In this document: positions 1 through 7,759 of the stretch, piece by piece
Layout: each line of letters starts with the position of its first letter
Numbering within the stretch: the stretch's first letter is position 1
Source of the DNA: Paracoccaceae bacterium
GTDB lineage: Bacteria > Pseudomonadota > Alphaproteobacteria > Rhodobacterales > Rhodobacteraceae
Length of the DNA stretch: 11,076 bases
Assembly (NCBI GenBank): GCA_007134405.1
Contig: SLKW01000202.1
Coordinates: forward strand, 1 to 11,076
Reading direction: 5' to 3'
Translations under genes and position numbers: made by a program
The notes under the pieces: model-generated
What the model was told of the DNA's origin: nothing
Seen by the model: the letters and a program-made list of their open reading frames with translations, nothing else
Databases searched by the model: none

Positions 1-1302
1 CTGCTCGGGCGTTACCTGTTGCAGCGCGCCGATCCAGCCCAGCGAATCCTCGAGCGTAAGGCCCACCGACAGGTCGGCGCCGATCGAGCGTGCGCGCGCG
101 GCGGCGTCGTCAAGCTCGAAGATCTCCGCCGCGCGGACCTGCATCTTCACGCGCTCGAACTGTTCGGCATCGACGCCGTCCTCGATGAACGCGGCCAGCG
201 TTGCGTCAAGCGCCTCCTCGGCTTCCTCCAGACTGACACCGGGCGCCGGGGTCACGCCCAGCGAGAAGGTGCCGTGGTCGCGCGCGGTGCCGCTGTAGCC
301 TGCCCAGGCCGAAAGCGACACGCCCTGGTCGTGCGTCAGGTTCCGCTCCAGTACCGAGGTCTGCGCCGAGCCGCCCAGAAGCGCTGCAAGCATGCGGAAG
401 GCCGCGGCCTCGGACTGGTCGCCGGACTGCCGGACGGGGGCCAGGTAGACCCGGTTGAGGAAGGGTTGCGCGACGCGACCGTCGCGCATCGTCAGCCGCC
501 GCTCGGCGAAATGCGGCGGCTCTGTCGGACGGGCGCGTGTCGCGATGTCGGGATTGGCGGGGATGGGGCCGTAGTGGCGCTCGGCCATCTCGCGCACCTC
601 GTCGGCATCGACATAGCCCGCGACGATCAGGACCGCGTTGTTGGGTGCGTAATGCGCGTCGTAGAAGTCCTTCGCGGCGATATCGTCGAGAATTTCCATC
701 TCATGCCGCCAGCCGATGATCGGGATGCCGTAGGGATGGTTCTGGAAGAGCGCGGCGCGCATCTGCTCGGAAAAGACGCGTTCGGGGCGCGATTCCAGGA
801 CCTGCCCGCGCTCTTCCAGGATCACGTCGCGTTCGGGCAGCCAGTCCGACAGGTCGATGCGGAGATTGGCCATCCGGTCGGCTTCCATCTCCATCATCAG
901 CTCAAGCCGGTCGGCGGCGACGCGCTGGTGATAGGCGGTGTAATCCCAGGAGGTGAAGGCGTTGTCGCGCCCGCCCTGCGCCTCGACCACGGCCGAGAAT
1001 TCGCCCTGTTCCATGTTGTCGGTGGCCTTGAACATCAGATGCTCGAGGTAATGCGCGATGCCCGACAGACCCGGCGGTTCGTCCGCCGCGCCGACCTTGT
1101 ACCACAGCATCTGCGTGGCGACCGGGGCGCGCCGATCCTCGATCACGACAACATGCAGGCCGTTGTCGAGCGTGAATTCCTGCGGCGTGGTGCCGCCCGT
1201 GGTCGGCTCGGCGGCGGCGACCGGCTGGGCCAGCGCCAGGCCAAGCCCCAGGGCCAGTGTCAGGTTCCGGCAGGCGGCAAGCGACGGGCGGGGCAGGGTC
1301 AT
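1..1302 (-). CDS. M16 family zinc metallopeptidase, exported (partial, C-terminus beyond left edge)
   Basis: Insulinase/pitrilysin-type (M16) peptidase expected to degrade peptides or misfolded proteins in the periplasm. Seen: 434 codons are open from the ATG at 1302 to the window edge. Residues 1-31 form a Sec-type signal peptide (basic start, hydrophobic core, A-rich end near PVAAA). The inverted zinc motif HYLEH lies at residues 84-88 (ligands H84 and H88, catalytic E87), and the third ligand is probably E163 or E164 in ILEER, at the usual spacing of about 76. The typical NAFTSWDYTAYH segment follows the motif. The start is supported by a GGAG Shine-Dalgarno about 10 bases upstream. Family members are about 440-460 residues, so only a short tail is missing. 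It lies 86 bp downstream of the DUF3035 lipoprotein gene on the same strand. In related genomes a second, often inactive M16 gene tends to follow; that would lie outside this window. Family assignment is secure; the substrate is unknown. Confidence 0.95.
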   Translation of the reverse strand, partial: MTLPRPSLAACRNLTLALGLGLALAQPVAAAEPTTGGTTPQEFTLDNGLHVVVIEDRRAPVATQMLWYKVGAADEPPGLSGIAHYLEHLMFKATDNMEQGEFSAVVEAQGGRDNAFTSWDYTAYHQRVAADRLELMMEMEADRMANLRIDLSDWLPERDVILEERGQVLESRPERVFSEQMRAALFQNHPYGIPIIGWRHEMEILDDIAAKDFYDAHYAPNNAVLIVAGYVDADEVREMAERHYGPIPANPDIATRARPTEPPHFAERRLTMRDGRVAQPFLNRVYLAPVRQSGDQSEAAAFRMLAALLGGSAQTSVLERNLTHDQGVSLSAWAGYSGTARDHGTFSLGVTPAPGVSLEEAEEALDATLAAFIEDGVDAEQFERVKMQVRAAEIFELDDAAARARSIGADLSVGLTLEDSLGWIGALQQVTPEQ

Positions 1303-1334
1303 CGGCAGGCTCCGTAGGTAAGGGCGGCTCCGTG

Positions 1335-1364
1335 CAGATATGACCGGCCACCGCGCGCAGGCAA
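1335..1364 (-). promoter_or_regulatory. Weak candidate promoter for the M16 peptidase gene
   Basis: In the 86-bp gap before the M16 gene, the minus strand carries TTGCCT (1359-1364) as a possible -35 box. The AT-rich stretch CATATCTG (1335-1342) can supply a -10 element at a spacing of 16-18, but matches only three of six consensus bases in either register. Co-transcription with the upstream lipoprotein gene is equally possible, since no terminator is visible between them. Confidence 0.25.
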
Positions 1365-1388
1365 TAGGGCTGGCGCGGGTGTGATCGC

Positions 1389-1922
1389 TCAGCGCGTGCC
1401 GGCGGGGGGCGCGGCGGGCGTCCGTCGGCCCAGTGCGCGCCAGCGATCGACCTCGCCGTGCTGGTCGAGGCCCTGCGCGCGGCCATAGGTGCGGTGATAG
1501 ACGTTCACGCCGAACAGCCGTTCCAGCAGGCGTCCGCGGTTGCGCTGGCGAAACTCCAGGTCCTCGGCGGCAAGCTGCTGGCGAATGGCGGGATCGACGC
1601 CATGCCGCCCGGTATGGGCCAGCAGCGCCGCGTCGGCGGCCGGAACACCCCCCGTCGCCGGCTGCGCGCGGCCACCGAGCGCGGCATAGGCATCGGCGCG
1701 GGGGTCCGGATCGACCAGGTTGCGGGCGCCGGGCGTGGGCTGCGGCAGGGTGTTGAAGTCGGGCGGCGTCTGCAGCGGCCGCGTCGGCAGGATCGAGAAT
1801 TCGTCGGGGCCGCGATGCGCCTGGGCGGCGTTCATCAGGATCGGGTCGCTGTCGCGCGTCGCGCAGGCGCCCAGCAGCGTCAGCGCCAGTCCGGCCAGGA
1901 TTGCAGTTCGGATGCGCGTCAT
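1389..1922 (-). CDS. DUF3035 / BamF-like outer-membrane lipoprotein
   Basis: Small lipoprotein of 177 residues. Seen: the N-terminus MTRIRTAILAGLALTLLGAC is a lipoprotein signal with lipobox LGAC and lipidated Cys20. The residue after it is Ala rather than Asp, which favours the outer membrane. Residues 39-65 carry the proline-rich signature PDEFSILPTRPLQTPPDF and QPTPG that I recognise as DUF3035. The C-terminal half is charged and probably helical (residues 110-165). The ATG at 1922 has a GAGGG Shine-Dalgarno nine bases upstream. Known of the family: DUF3035 proteins of alphaproteobacteria are named in databases as BamF, an accessory lipoprotein of the beta-barrel assembly machine; I recall this link but cannot verify it here. 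The gene follows lspA by 56 bp, and LspA would be the enzyme that cleaves its signal peptide. The frame extends upstream without a stop through lspA, but that extension is antisense-like noise. Confidence 0.85.
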   Translation of the reverse strand: MTRIRTAILAGLALTLLGACATRDSDPILMNAAQAHRGPDEFSILPTRPLQTPPDFNTLPQPTPGARNLVDPDPRADAYAALGGRAQPATGGVPAADAALLAHTGRHGVDPAIRQQLAAEDLEFRQRNRGRLLERLFGVNVYHRTYGRAQGLDQHGEVDRWRALGRRTPAAPPAGTR

Positions 1923-1978
1923 CGCGTCCCTCGCGGTGCCTCGTTTTGCGCTCTTCTTAGCGTAGATCTCGGTCAGCG

Positions 1979-2461
1979 TCACGAGGGCTTTTTCCCGTCT
2001 TCCTTGCTGCCGGAAAAGAGCAACAGCCCGATTGCGCCGGCAAAGATCGCGACATCCGCGACGTTGAACGCATAGGGGTTGTGGATGCCGCAGCAGGTGA
2101 CGTTGAGAAAGTCCGCAACCGCGCCCCAGGTGATCCGGTCCAGGGCATTGCCGAGCGCCCCGCCGATCAGCAGGCCCGCCGAGACCTGCATCATCGGCAG
2201 CGCCCCCTCGCGCCGGACCCAGATCCAGACGGCGATCGAGATGGCGATGGCGAGCGCGACGAGGAACCAGCGCAGGAACTCGGAATCCGAGGCGAAAAGG
2301 CCGAAATTGACGCCCCGGTTCCACGCCATGATGAAATGGATCCAGGGCGGCAGGACCTCGATCACCAGCCGTTCGCGCAGGCCAAGGCCCACGACGATGC
2401 CCCATTTCGACGCCTGATCGAGCGCGAAGGTCAGCAGCAGGACGAGGGCGGCGAGGCGCAT
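1979..2461 (-). CDS. lspA: Lipoprotein signal peptidase (signal peptidase II)
   Basis: Inner-membrane aspartyl peptidase that removes the signal peptide from prolipoproteins after diacylglyceryl transfer. Seen: 160 residues with four hydrophobic segments (about 3-25, 62-82, 91-104, 134-149). The conserved blocks are NRGVNFGLF (48-56), GGALGNALDR (100-109) and FNVADVAIF (132-140). The catalytic aspartate pair is D108 and D136, with the supporting N105 and N133 present. Length matches the family (about 150-170). I chose the ATG at 2461 because transmembrane segment 1 starts directly there. The frame is open for 51 more codons upstream, but those read through the 11-bp repeat array and look non-coding. 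The Shine-Dalgarno before the chosen start is weak (GGGGG about 10 bases upstream). It heads the lspA, DUF3035 lipoprotein, M16 peptidase cluster. Confidence 0.97.
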   Translation of the reverse strand: MRLAALVLLLTFALDQASKWGIVVGLGLRERLVIEVLPPWIHFIMAWNRGVNFGLFASDSEFLRWFLVALAIAISIAVWIWVRREGALPMMQVSAGLLIGGALGNALDRITWGAVADFLNVTCCGIHNPYAFNVADVAIFAGAIGLLLFSGSKEDGKKPS

Positions 2462-2579
2462 GTCAGCAGCCCCCGCGCGGTGGTTTACGAGAGGTTGACG
2501 CGGCGTGCGCGGCGGTGCGCTGGAAGAACGGCGGCAGGAGCGTCGCGGCCCTTGTTTTGCTGGGTTTCTGCCCGCCAGA

Positions 2580-2634
2580 AAGCGTATGACAAGCGTATGG
2601 CAAGCGTATGACAAGCGTATGGCAAGCGTATGGC
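2580..2634. repeat. Five tandem 11-bp repeats upstream of lspA
   Basis: Five perfectly abutting 11-bp units, AAGCGTATGRC on the plus strand, occupy 2580-2634, followed by a further AA. The single variable base gives the order A B A B B, where A is AAGCGTATGAC and B is AAGCGTATGGC. This suggests duplication of a 22-bp A-B pair. On the minus strand (the direction of lspA and purH) each unit reads GYCATACGCTT. The array sits 119 bp upstream of the lspA start, inside a 267-bp gene-free stretch (2462-2728) between purH and lspA. The period is close to one helical turn, so a protein bound to each unit would line up on one DNA face. The rest of that stretch holds only very GC-rich sequence with no clear terminator or promoter. 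Function is unknown: a multi-site operator, or a slippage-prone repeat with no role. Confidence 0.95.
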
Positions 2635-2728
2635 AAATTGCCCCGTCGAGGTCCGTCGGGCGCGGCGCGCGCCGGTTGCGATGGGCGCGGGGCGCCGATG
2701 CGGGGGGGTGCGAAAAGCATGGTGCCGC

Positions 2729-4318
2729 TCAGTGCCGGAAGTGCCGCTGGCCGGTGAAGGCCATCGCGAGACCGGCCTCATCGGCCGCCGCGATCACCTC
2801 GGCGTCGCGCATCGAGCCGCCGGGCTGGATCACCGCCACGGCCCCGGCCTCGGCCGCGGCCAGAAGCCCGTCGGCGAACGGGAAGAAGGCATCCGAGGCC
2901 ACGACCGAGCCTTTCGTGGGCGGCTCGGCCAGACCCAGCGCCTCGGCCATGTCCTGCGCCTTGCGCGCGGCGATGCGGGTCGAGTCCACGCGGCTCATCT
3001 GGCCGGCGCCGATGCCGACGGTTGCGCCGTCCTTCGCGTAGACGATGGCGTTCGACTTCACGTGCTTGGCGACCCGCCAGGCGAACAGGAGATCGGCCAA
3101 CTCGGCATCGCTGGGCCTGCGCTGGGTCACGACCTGCAACGCCTCTCGCTCCACCATCGCCGCGTCGCGGTCCTGCACCAGAAAGCCCCCGGCCACCTGT
3201 CGGAACGACAGCCCGCCCTCGCGCGGGTTGGGCAGGCCCGGCGTGGTCAGAAGCCGCAGGTTGGGCTTCGTGGCGAAGTGCTTGATCGCGGCCTGATCGG
3301 CGCCCGGGGCGATCACCACCTCGGTGAAGATCTCGGTGATCGCCTGCGCGGTCGCCAGGTCGAGTTTCATGTTCAGCGCCACGATCCCCCCGAAGGCCGA
3401 GGTCCGGTCGCCGTCGAAGGCGCGGCGGTAGGCGGCCTCCAGCGTTTCGGCGCGGGCGACGCCGCAGGGGTTGGCGTGCTTGATGATCGCGCAGGCCGGC
3501 CCGTCGCCGGGCAGGAATTCGGCCACCAGCTCGAAGGCGGCGTCGGTGTCGTTGATGTTGTTGTAGCTCAGCGCCTTGCCCTGGTGCTGGGTGGCGCTGG
3601 CCACGCCGGGGCGGTCGGTGCCGTCGACATAGAAGGCCGCGCGCTGGTGCGGGTTCTCGCCATAGCGCAGGGACTGGCGCAGCGTGCCGGCCAGGGCGCG
3701 GCGGCGGGGCGCGGCCTCGCCGATCTCGCCGGCCATCCAGGTCGAGACGGCGGCATCGTAGGCGGCGGTGCGGGCGAGGGCGCGCTGCGCCAGCATCTGG
3801 CGGAAGGCAAGCCGGGTCCGCCCGCCATTGGCGTCGAGTTCCTCGATCAGCGCGCCGTAATCCTCGGGGTCGGTCAGGACCGCGACATGGGCGTGGTTCT
3901 TGGCCGCCGCGCGGATCATCGCCGGCCCGCCGATGTCGATATTCTCGACCGCCTCGTCGTAATCCGCGCCGCGCGCCACCGTCGCCTCGAAGGGGTAAAG
4001 GTTGACCACCAGCAGGTCGATGGGTTCGATGCCATGCGCGACCATCGCCCCCATATGCGCGTCGTTGTCGCGCAGCGCCAGCAGGCCGCCGTGGATCTTC
4101 GGATGCAGCGTCTTGACGCGGCCATCCATCATCTCGGGGAAGCCGGTGATCTGGGCCACGTCGCGCACGCCCAGGTCCTCGGTCCGCAGCGTCGCCGCGG
4201 TGCCGCCGGTCGAGACCAGCTCGATTCCGCGCTCGGCAAGCGCGTGGGCAAGCTCGCGCAATCCGGTCTTGTCGGAGACCGAGATCAGCGCACGGGTCAT
4301 CGGGGCGAGGTCGGGCAT
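2729..4318 (-). CDS. purH: Bifunctional AICAR formyltransferase / IMP cyclohydrolase
   Basis: Cytosolic enzyme for the last two steps of de novo IMP synthesis: formylation of AICAR with 10-formyl-THF, then ring closure of FAICAR. Seen: 529 residues, the standard length. The N-terminal MGS-like cyclohydrolase domain (about 8-150) has ISVSDKTGL (12-20), STGGTAATL (36-44), [13 protein letters not shown] (66-78) and NLYPF (106-110). The C-terminal transformylase domain has LRYGENPHQ (217-225), [17 protein letters not shown] (247-263), the catalytic Lys-His pair in IIKHANPCG (K280, H281), [11 protein letters not shown] (306-316) and the C-terminal RHFRH. ATG at 4318 is preceded by GGAA about 12 bases upstream. 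A second in-frame ATG six codons later is a possible alternative start. The gap to the heparinase-like gene upstream is 25 bp, so it is probably co-transcribed. No terminator is evident after the stop. Confidence 0.98.
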   Translation of the reverse strand: MPDLAPMTRALISVSDKTGLRELAHALAERGIELVSTGGTAATLRTEDLGVRDVAQITGFPEMMDGRVKTLHPKIHGGLLALRDNDAHMGAMVAHGIEPIDLLVVNLYPFEATVARGADYDEAVENIDIGGPAMIRAAAKNHAHVAVLTDPEDYGALIEELDANGGRTRLAFRQMLAQRALARTAAYDAAVSTWMAGEIGEAAPRRRALAGTLRQSLRYGENPHQRAAFYVDGTDRPGVASATQHQGKALSYNNINDTDAAFELVAEFLPGDGPACAIIKHANPCGVARAETLEAAYRRAFDGDRTSAFGGIVALNMKLDLATAQAITEIFTEVVIAPGADQAAIKHFATKPNLRLLTTPGLPNPREGGLSFRQVAGGFLVQDRDAAMVEREALQVVTQRRPSDAELADLLFAWRVAKHVKSNAIVYAKDGATVGIGAGQMSRVDSTRIAARKAQDMAEALGLAEPPTKGSVVASDAFFPFADGLLAAAEAGAVAVIQPGGSMRDAEVIAAADEAGLAMAFTGQRHFRH

Positions 4319-4343
4319 GGGCTTGGGTTCCGGTCTGTCAGCT

Positions 4344-6125
4344 TCAGGCGCGGCCCGGCGGGCCGAACGGGGTCAGGGCGTCCGGCGGCAGCGCCAGGTC
4401 GTCGTCCCGGCCGATGTCGCGGATCGCCAGCGGGGTATCCTGAGCCTTGGCGAGTGTCCAGTTGATCTGGCTCGCCACCCCGTCGATCGCGGCATGGATG
4501 ACGATCTGTTGCGCCGGGCGCGGTTCGGGCCAGGTCGCGTCCAGATAATCGGAGGGCTCGAGCACCATCCGGCCCGCGCCCTCGTAGCGAAAGAGCCACA
4601 CCTCGCCCGAGCGCAGCCGGATCGTGATCTCGTGCCCCGGCCGCTCGGCCGAGGCTTCGGCCTCGGGGTGCAGATGGAAGCGCAGCGCGTAGCCGATGGC
4701 GCGGCCCCGCCCGGCGCCGAGCGCGGCGCTGAACCGGCGCCGGTCGGTGGCCGAGAGCGCCGCCAGCCGGTCCTCGCCCAGGAGAACCCGTCCATCGGCG
4801 CTGAGCGCAAGGCCGCGCGAATGCGTCAGGCCCATGGACGAAACCCAGCCGTCATGGCTCAGGAGCAGCGTCGCGCCGTCGCCGTCGTCGCTGCGCAGCA
4901 ACGACACGGTCTGCGGCCCGGCGATCAGGCGCTCGGTCTGATCGGCGGGGTGGTGATCGAACAGCGCCGAGGGCATGGCATCGATCGAAAGGGTCGAATG
5001 CGCCTCGGTCGTGCGGCCGGCGCGTTCCCAGGCGGGGCCGAAGATCGGCGCCGCGCCGCAACTGACGATCACCGGCCGCCGGTTCGAGGTGAGCTGGAAG
5101 GCGAGCGTCGAGGCCTGCGCCAGCACGCCGTCGGGCCCCGTCGGCGGCGGCGCGACATCGGCGATCAGGGACGTGCGCCCGCCCTGCAGCCGGGCATAGC
5201 CCATCGCCTCGTTGCGCTGCTCGCGCCCGGCGGGAAGGAGCGGCGGTTGCCCGTAGAGCGTGAAGGCGCGTTCGTATTGCCCGGGCAGACCGGCCTCGCC
5301 GCCATGAAAGCGCGCGAGCCCGCCATCGGCGTGGCGCAGGAAGCGCAGGACCGGGGCGATCCGGTCGAGCGCGTCGATCACCGCCATCGGCGGCTCGCGC
5401 TCGGTCGCGATCATGGTCGAGGCGGCCCAGACGAGATGCGTGAAGATTTCCAGCAGTTCCTCGGGGTTGCGGCTGGGAATCGCGCCCCCGGCATCGATGT
5501 CGCGCGCCGCCGCCTGGGCCAGACCCGCCACGGCGCCCGGCAGCAGGCCCTCCAGCCCCTCGAGCCAGAGCGCCGCAGTGATCAGCCCGGTCAGCGCCTC
5601 GATCCGCGGCAGGCCGGGGCCGGCCAGGTGCCAGCGTCGGCCCAGGTAGCGCGCCTGCTGCCCGAGGGCTGCGCGCAACGCCGGCTCGGCCGTGGCGCGG
5701 CGGCCCGCCGTCAGGATGGCGGCATGCATGATCCAGCGCGTCGCCCGCCGGCCGGTGACCTGCGGCTCCCAGCCCGGCCCGGCGCCGCGGCCGAACCGGG
5801 AGATCCAGCCGTCGAACCCGTGCTGCGCCACCGCGACGGCGCGCGCGTCGCCCACCGCGGCCAGATGGTCCAGCCAGCCGAAGCCGTGCAGCGCGCGCGA
5901 GAACCGAACCGAGGGCGCCGCGGTTTCCCAGGGGTCGCGCGCCCGCAGGATCGTGTCGCCCAAGGCCCATTCGCCATCCGCCATCCGCTGGCCCAGCCCG
6001 TAATGGCCGATGAAGAAGGGCTCGGGCGGGGCGATGAAGGCGGCAGGCGCGATGGCGTGCCCGGCCCGCCAGACCGCCAGCCGGTTGCCCCATTCGATGC
6101 GCCGCGCCCGCCAGTTTCGCGCCAT
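4344..6125 (-). CDS. Heparinase II/III-like family protein
   Basis: Protein of 593 residues with the two-part layout of the heparinase II/III family: a mainly helical N-terminal half (about 1-310, probable alpha/alpha toroid) and a beta-rich C-terminal half (about 315-570). Signatures seen in the latter are EAHSTLSID (374-382), [19 protein letters not shown] (432-450) followed by ED, and [12 protein letters not shown] (479-490). Known: members are polysaccharide lyases acting on uronic-acid polymers, but many bacterial members have unproven substrates. No signal peptide is visible: the N-terminus [15 protein letters not shown] is strongly basic and lacks a hydrophobic core, so a cytoplasmic site is inferred. 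ATG at 6125 has AGGGAAG at 6129-6135 as Shine-Dalgarno. It sits 49 bp after rsmB and 25 bp before purH. Family call is firm; activity and substrate are not known, and I cannot assign catalytic residues with certainty. Confidence 0.9.
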   Translation of the reverse strand: MARNWRARRIEWGNRLAVWRAGHAIAPAAFIAPPEPFFIGHYGLGQRMADGEWALGDTILRARDPWETAAPSVRFSRALHGFGWLDHLAAVGDARAVAVAQHGFDGWISRFGRGAGPGWEPQVTGRRATRWIMHAAILTAGRRATAEPALRAALGQQARYLGRRWHLAGPGLPRIEALTGLITAALWLEGLEGLLPGAVAGLAQAAARDIDAGGAIPSRNPEELLEIFTHLVWAASTMIATEREPPMAVIDALDRIAPVLRFLRHADGGLARFHGGEAGLPGQYERAFTLYGQPPLLPAGREQRNEAMGYARLQGGRTSLIADVAPPPTGPDGVLAQASTLAFQLTSNRRPVIVSCGAAPIFGPAWERAGRTTEAHSTLSIDAMPSALFDHHPADQTERLIAGPQTVSLLRSDDGDGATLLLSHDGWVSSMGLTHSRGLALSADGRVLLGEDRLAALSATDRRRFSAALGAGRGRAIGYALRFHLHPEAEASAERPGHEITIRLRSGEVWLFRYEGAGRMVLEPSDYLDATWPEPRPAQQIVIHAAIDGVASQINWTLAKAQDTPLAIRDIGRDDDLALPPDALTPFGPPGRA

Positions 6126-6174
6126 GAACTTCCCTGCCGCTCTGGCTTCGGCATAGCCGCTGCCGGCGCGCTTG

Positions 6175-7479
6175 TCATCCGCCCAGCGTCAGCCGCGCGA
6201 TGAAGAACCCGTCGGCCCCGCCCCGCCCGGGCAGATCGTCGGGCCGGATCCGCCAGCCCCCCTGGGGCGAGAGCCGGCCGAAGGGCGGCTGCGACAGCGG
6301 ATCGGCCGCCAGGCGGCCCGCATGGCGTTCGAGCGCCGCTTCGATCTGCGCCTCGCCCTCCTGCGGCAGAAGCGAGCAGGTGCAATAGACCAGCCGCCCG
6401 CCCGGTCGCAGCATGGTCAGCGCCCGGTCGATCAGCGCGGCCTGCAGCGCGGCCAGCGCGCTCAGGTCCTCGGGGCGGCGGACATGCGGCAGGTCCGGGT
6501 GGCGCCGGATCGTGCCGGTCGCCGTGCAGGGCGCATCGAGGAGGATGGCGTCGAACGCCGCGTCCGGTTTCCAGTCGAGCGCGTCCGCGACAATCACCGC
6601 CGCCGTGAGCCCGGTGCGCGACAGGTTCGCGCGCAGCCGCTCCAGCCGCGCATCGGACAGGTCGAGCGCCGTGACCGCGGCCCCCGAAGCGGCCAGCTGC
6701 ATCGTCTTGCCGCCCGGCGCGGCGCAAAGGTCGAGGACGCGCATACCGGGCCGCGCGTCCAGCAGCGGCGCGGCCAGCGCGGCGGCGGCATCCTGCACCC
6801 ACCATTGTCCCTCGGCATAGCCCGGAAGCGCGGATACCTGCGGGCTCCCCGTCAACCGCCAGCTGCCATTCGGCAGGATGTCCACCGGCCCGGCCGCCTC
6901 CGACAAGGCGGCGTGCAGTGCCGCGCGCGCCGGTTCCGGCATCGAGCGCAGCGTCAGGTCCAGCGGGGCGCCGGCCAGATGCGCGGCCTCGATCGCGGCG
7001 ACGGCCTCCGGCCCCCAGGCGCGGACGAGCGGCTTGCGCATCCAGCCTGGCAGGCGGGGGACCGGCAGTGCCGCCCAGTCCGCGGGCGCGGTTTCCGCCG
7101 CCCGCCGCAGGACGGCATTTCCTAGGCCGGCCAGCGCCGCCCCTTTCGGCAGGGCGCGAATGGCCGAAACGGCGGCGTCCACGACGCCATGCGCCGGCGC
7201 GCCCAGTTCCAGCATCTCGACCACCGAAACGCGCAGGACCGCGTGAACGCGCGGCGGCGGCGGCTTGCGCAGAAGCGGTTTCAGAATCGCATCGGCGCGG
7301 TTCAGATGCCGCAAAGCGGTCAACGCCAGCCTCCGGGCGCGGGCGGCGCTGGCCGGATCGGACGGCGCGGGGGCCTCTTCCAGCATGCGCCCCTCGGTCA
7401 GAACCCGGTGCAGCATCACGGCGGCCAGGCGGCGCGGGTCCTCCCCCGTGCGGGTCGCGGCGCGGTCTGGGTGGGGCAT
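6175..7479 (-). CDS. rsmB: 16S rRNA (cytosine-C5)-methyltransferase, RsmB/NOP family
   Basis: SAM-dependent methyltransferase making 5-methylcytosine in RNA; RsmB of E. coli modifies C967 of 16S rRNA. Seen: 434 residues. An N-terminal NusB-like helical domain (about 12-135) contains RRLALTALRHLNRADAIL and AHGVVDAAVSAIRAL. The Rossmann-fold domain follows, with GQWWVQDAA (224-232), SAM-binding motif VLDLCAAPGGK (248-258), motif IV LLDAPCTATGTIRRHPD with the release cysteine C318, and motif VI YCTCSL with the nucleophile C368. It ends in GADGFFIARL (421-430), typical of the family. ATG at 7479 is set by a strong Shine-Dalgarno, AAGGAGA (7484-7490). The presence of the NusB-like domain and both cysteines favours RsmB; some alphaproteobacterial relatives are named only RsmB/NOP family, so the exact target base is inferred. 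It heads the rsmB, heparinase-like, purH run. Confidence 0.93.
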   Translation of the reverse strand: MPHPDRAATRTGEDPRRLAAVMLHRVLTEGRMLEEAPAPSDPASAARARRLALTALRHLNRADAILKPLLRKPPPPRVHAVLRVSVVEMLELGAPAHGVVDAAVSAIRALPKGAALAGLGNAVLRRAAETAPADWAALPVPRLPGWMRKPLVRAWGPEAVAAIEAAHLAGAPLDLTLRSMPEPARAALHAALSEAAGPVDILPNGSWRLTGSPQVSALPGYAEGQWWVQDAAAALAAPLLDARPGMRVLDLCAAPGGKTMQLAASGAAVTALDLSDARLERLRANLSRTGLTAAVIVADALDWKPDAAFDAILLDAPCTATGTIRRHPDLPHVRRPEDLSALAALQAALIDRALTMLRPGGRLVYCTCSLLPQEGEAQIEAALERHAGRLAADPLSQPPFGRLSPQGGWRIRPDDLPGRGGADGFFIARLTLGG

Positions 7480-7488
7480 CGGGTCTCC

Positions 7489-7517
7489 TTGCCGGGCGGG
7501 GGGCGGCGCACTATCCT
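7489..7517 (+). promoter_or_regulatory. Candidate sigma-70 promoter for the DUF1674 gene
   Basis: TTGCCG (7489-7494) and TATCCT (7512-7517) are separated by exactly 17 bases, a good match to a housekeeping promoter. Transcription would start near 7524, giving a leader of about 38 bases. The -35 box overlaps the opposite-strand Shine-Dalgarno of rsmB (7484-7490), so both genes share this 82-bp divergent region. Confidence 0.45.
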
Positions 7518-7561
7518 GCCCTTAACCGAGCCTGACTTTCCAGACCATAGCAGAGCCCACC

Positions 7562-7744
7562 ATGTCCGACGACCGACACGACCTTCCCGCCGCCGCCCGC
7601 CGCGCCCTCGCCGAAGCGGCCGAGCGGCGCCGCAAGGCGGAAGAAACCGAAAAGAACAGGCCCAGGGAACTGGGCGGACGCGACGGCCCCGAGCCCGTGC
7701 GCTACGGCGACTGGGAGCGCAAGGGCATCGCCGTCGACTTCTGA
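7562..7744 (+). CDS. DUF1674 protein, SDHAF4-like succinate dehydrogenase assembly factor
   Basis: Sixty-residue protein. Seen: residues 1-35 are highly charged, Ala/Arg/Glu-rich and probably helical or disordered. Residues 36-60 are the conserved DUF1674 C-terminus, with LGGRDGPEPVRYGDWERKG and the terminal VDF. Known of the family: the mitochondrial homologue SDHAF4 (yeast Sdh8) binds the flavinylated SdhA subunit and protects it until SdhB joins. The bacterial members are assumed to act likewise in the cytoplasm, which is inference here. The start is the only reasonable ATG; the Shine-Dalgarno is poor (GAG about 8 bases upstream). It is the only plus-strand gene of the window, divergent from rsmB and convergent with the small secreted-protein gene, with 15 bp between the stops. 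No sdh genes are nearby in this window. Confidence 0.9.
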   Translation: MSDDRHDLPAAARRALAEAAERRRKAEETEKNRPRELGGRDGPEPVRYGDWERKGIAVDF

Positions 7745-7759
7745 CCGGGTCGCGCGCCT

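Noticed and set aside
2580..2640. The 11-bp array as a short CRISPR or as stacked promoters
   Set aside because: There are no spacers between units. TTGYCA elements have AT-rich partners only at spacings of 0, 11 or 22, not 16-18.
2462..2720. Minus-strand open frames through the 11-bp array giving repeated peptides such as [10 protein letters not shown], and an N-terminal extension of LspA
   Set aside because: An 11-bp repeat without stops is open in all three frames, so repeated peptides are automatic. LspA already begins at its first membrane segment at the chosen ATG.
2640..2728. GC-rich inverted sequences after purH as an intrinsic terminator
   Set aside because: Short GC palindromes are expected at this composition and none is followed by a T-run on the minus strand.
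2630..6203. Very long plus-strand open frames opposite purH and the heparinase-like gene (611 and 733 codons), and similar ones opposite the M16, dapB and radC genes
   Set aside because: They lie antisense to clearly conserved genes, have low-complexity Arg/Ala/Gly-rich translations with no recognisable motif, and are expected from third-position GC bias.
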